This document shows positions 6,312 to 6,829 of a stretch of 6,829 bases of DNA, piece by piece (the first letter of the stretch is position 1; the number at the start of each line of letters is the position of its first letter). Origin of the DNA: DATAFT01 sp035544635 (GTDB taxonomy: Bacteria; Acidobacteriota; Thermoanaerobaculia; Multivoradales; Multivoraceae); contig DATKDQ010000056.1 in NCBI GenBank assembly GCA_035544635.1, positions 1 through 6,829 on the forward strand. The letters are read 5' to 3'. The position numbers and the translations under genes are program-made. Below the pieces are notes generated by a model. The model was not told the DNA's origin, ran no database searches, and worked only from the letters and a program-made list of their open reading frames with translations.

Positions 6312-6829
6312 GTGGCCGAGCAACGCTGGGAGGAGATCGGGGCCGCCGACGAGCTGGCGAGGACGCCGCTCCGGCAGATCGCCTGCGGCCGCACCAAAAT
6401 CGCGCTCATCTGCCGTGACGGCGAGTTCTCGGCCATCTCCGGCGTCTGCAACCACGTCGGGGGACCGCTCGGCGAGGGCCGGCTCGACGGCGACTACGTG
6501 GTCTGCCCGTGGCACGCCTGGAAGTTTCACTGGCGCACCGGGTTGGGCGAGCCCGGCTTCGAGGAGGACGCGGTGCCGGTGCACGCGACGCGGGTCGAGC
6601 ACGGCCGCGTGCTGGTGGACCTGACGTCGCGCACGCCGCGCAAGCGCAAGCCGCATCCTCCCCATCCGCTGGCGCGCCGTCCCGAGCGCCACCCCGGGCC
6701 GCCGCGCGTGGTGGGCATCTCGACCACCGCGATGGACCTCGCGAACCCGCGCTACTCCACGTCGGACGCTCTCCTCGAGCACGCGATCGACCACGCGCGC
6801 GACGCGCTCGGCTGCGAGACGCGCCTGCT
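6312..6829 (+). CDS. Rieske [2Fe-2S] / flavodoxin-fold NAD(P)H oxidoreductase fusion, 3' partial
   Basis: The frame stays open to the window end, giving 172 residues without a stop. Residues 1-104 are a Rieske ferredoxin domain. The first cluster motif is VCNHVGGPLGEG (C46, H48) and the second is CPWHAWKF (C65, H68), spaced 16 residues apart as in CxH-x(15-17)-CxxH. Then comes a basic, Pro-rich linker (about 105-131). From residue 132, RVVGISTTAMDLANPRYST and SDALLEHAIDHARD match the first strand, phosphate loop and first helix of the NADPH-dependent FMN reductase (flavodoxin-like) fold. The protein would pass electrons between NAD(P)H, FMN and a [2Fe-2S] cluster in the cytoplasm; its substrate is unknown. 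GTG at 6312 has GAGGA 8 bases upstream and begins as typical Rieske proteins do. GTG at 6297, with GGGGG 6 bases upstream, is the other option; an in-frame TGA at 6282-6284 bars anything earlier. It lies 91 bases after metX and may be cotranscribed. Confidence 0.83.
   Translation, partial: MAEQRWEEIGAADELARTPLRQIACGRTKIALICRDGEFSAISGVCNHVGGPLGEGRLDGDYVVCPWHAWKFHWRTGLGEPGFEEDAVPVHATRVEHGRVLVDLTSRTPRKRKPHPPHPLARRPERHPGPPRVVGISTTAMDLANPRYSTSDALLEHAIDHARDALGCETRL

Noticed and set aside
4943..6451. 502-residue minus-strand open frame opposite metX
   Set aside because: It is antisense to a confidently assigned metX and shows only composition-driven sequence.

Overview
The window is GC-rich bacterial chromosomal DNA, roughly two thirds or more G+C by eye, with strong third-position GC bias. 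As a result, many long open frames appear on the wrong strand. The gene content is methionine biosynthesis by direct sulfhydrylation, an AlgH-type protein, a DUF-like zinc peptidase and an ATP-grasp ligase. This fits a free-living, high-GC Gram-negative-type lineage (deltaproteobacterial, acidobacterial, gemmatimonadal or similar). The sequence alone does not fix the phylum, and I see no rRNA, tRNA, IS element, CRISPR array or phage gene.

The layout is two divergent, tightly packed gene runs separated by a 139-base spacer (3027-3165). The leftward run (minus strand) reads yqgE/algH-family protein (3026-2292), HELGH zinc metallopeptidase (2259-1198), then a D-Ala-D-Ala-ligase-like ATP-grasp enzyme (1169-135). 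Its gaps are only 32 and 28 bases, so it is probably one transcript. Past the last stop lies a nested inverted repeat (56-114) that may be a transcript-end structure.

The rightward run (plus strand) reads CoA-binding protein (3166-3672), metY (3669-4979), metX (4976-6220), then the start of a Rieske/flavodoxin-fold fusion that runs off the window (6312-6829). The first three genes are joined by ATGA stop/start overlaps. MetX acylates L-homoserine from an acyl-CoA. MetY then uses the O-acylhomoserine plus sulfide to make homocysteine. The small CoA-binding protein is translationally coupled to this pair, which suggests a role in acyl-CoA supply or sensing, though this is inferred only from context.

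The points most worth a second look are the Rieske-flavodoxin fusion protein, the coupled CoA-binding/metY/metX unit, the divergent nucleophile elbow of MetX, the secretion-like Ala-rich N-terminus of the YqgE homologue (built from an 18-bp triplicated repeat), and the peptidase plus ATP-grasp pair of unknown substrate. Nothing here is clearly a new defence or mobile system. Most of the window is well-recognisable housekeeping with an unassigned leftward operon.
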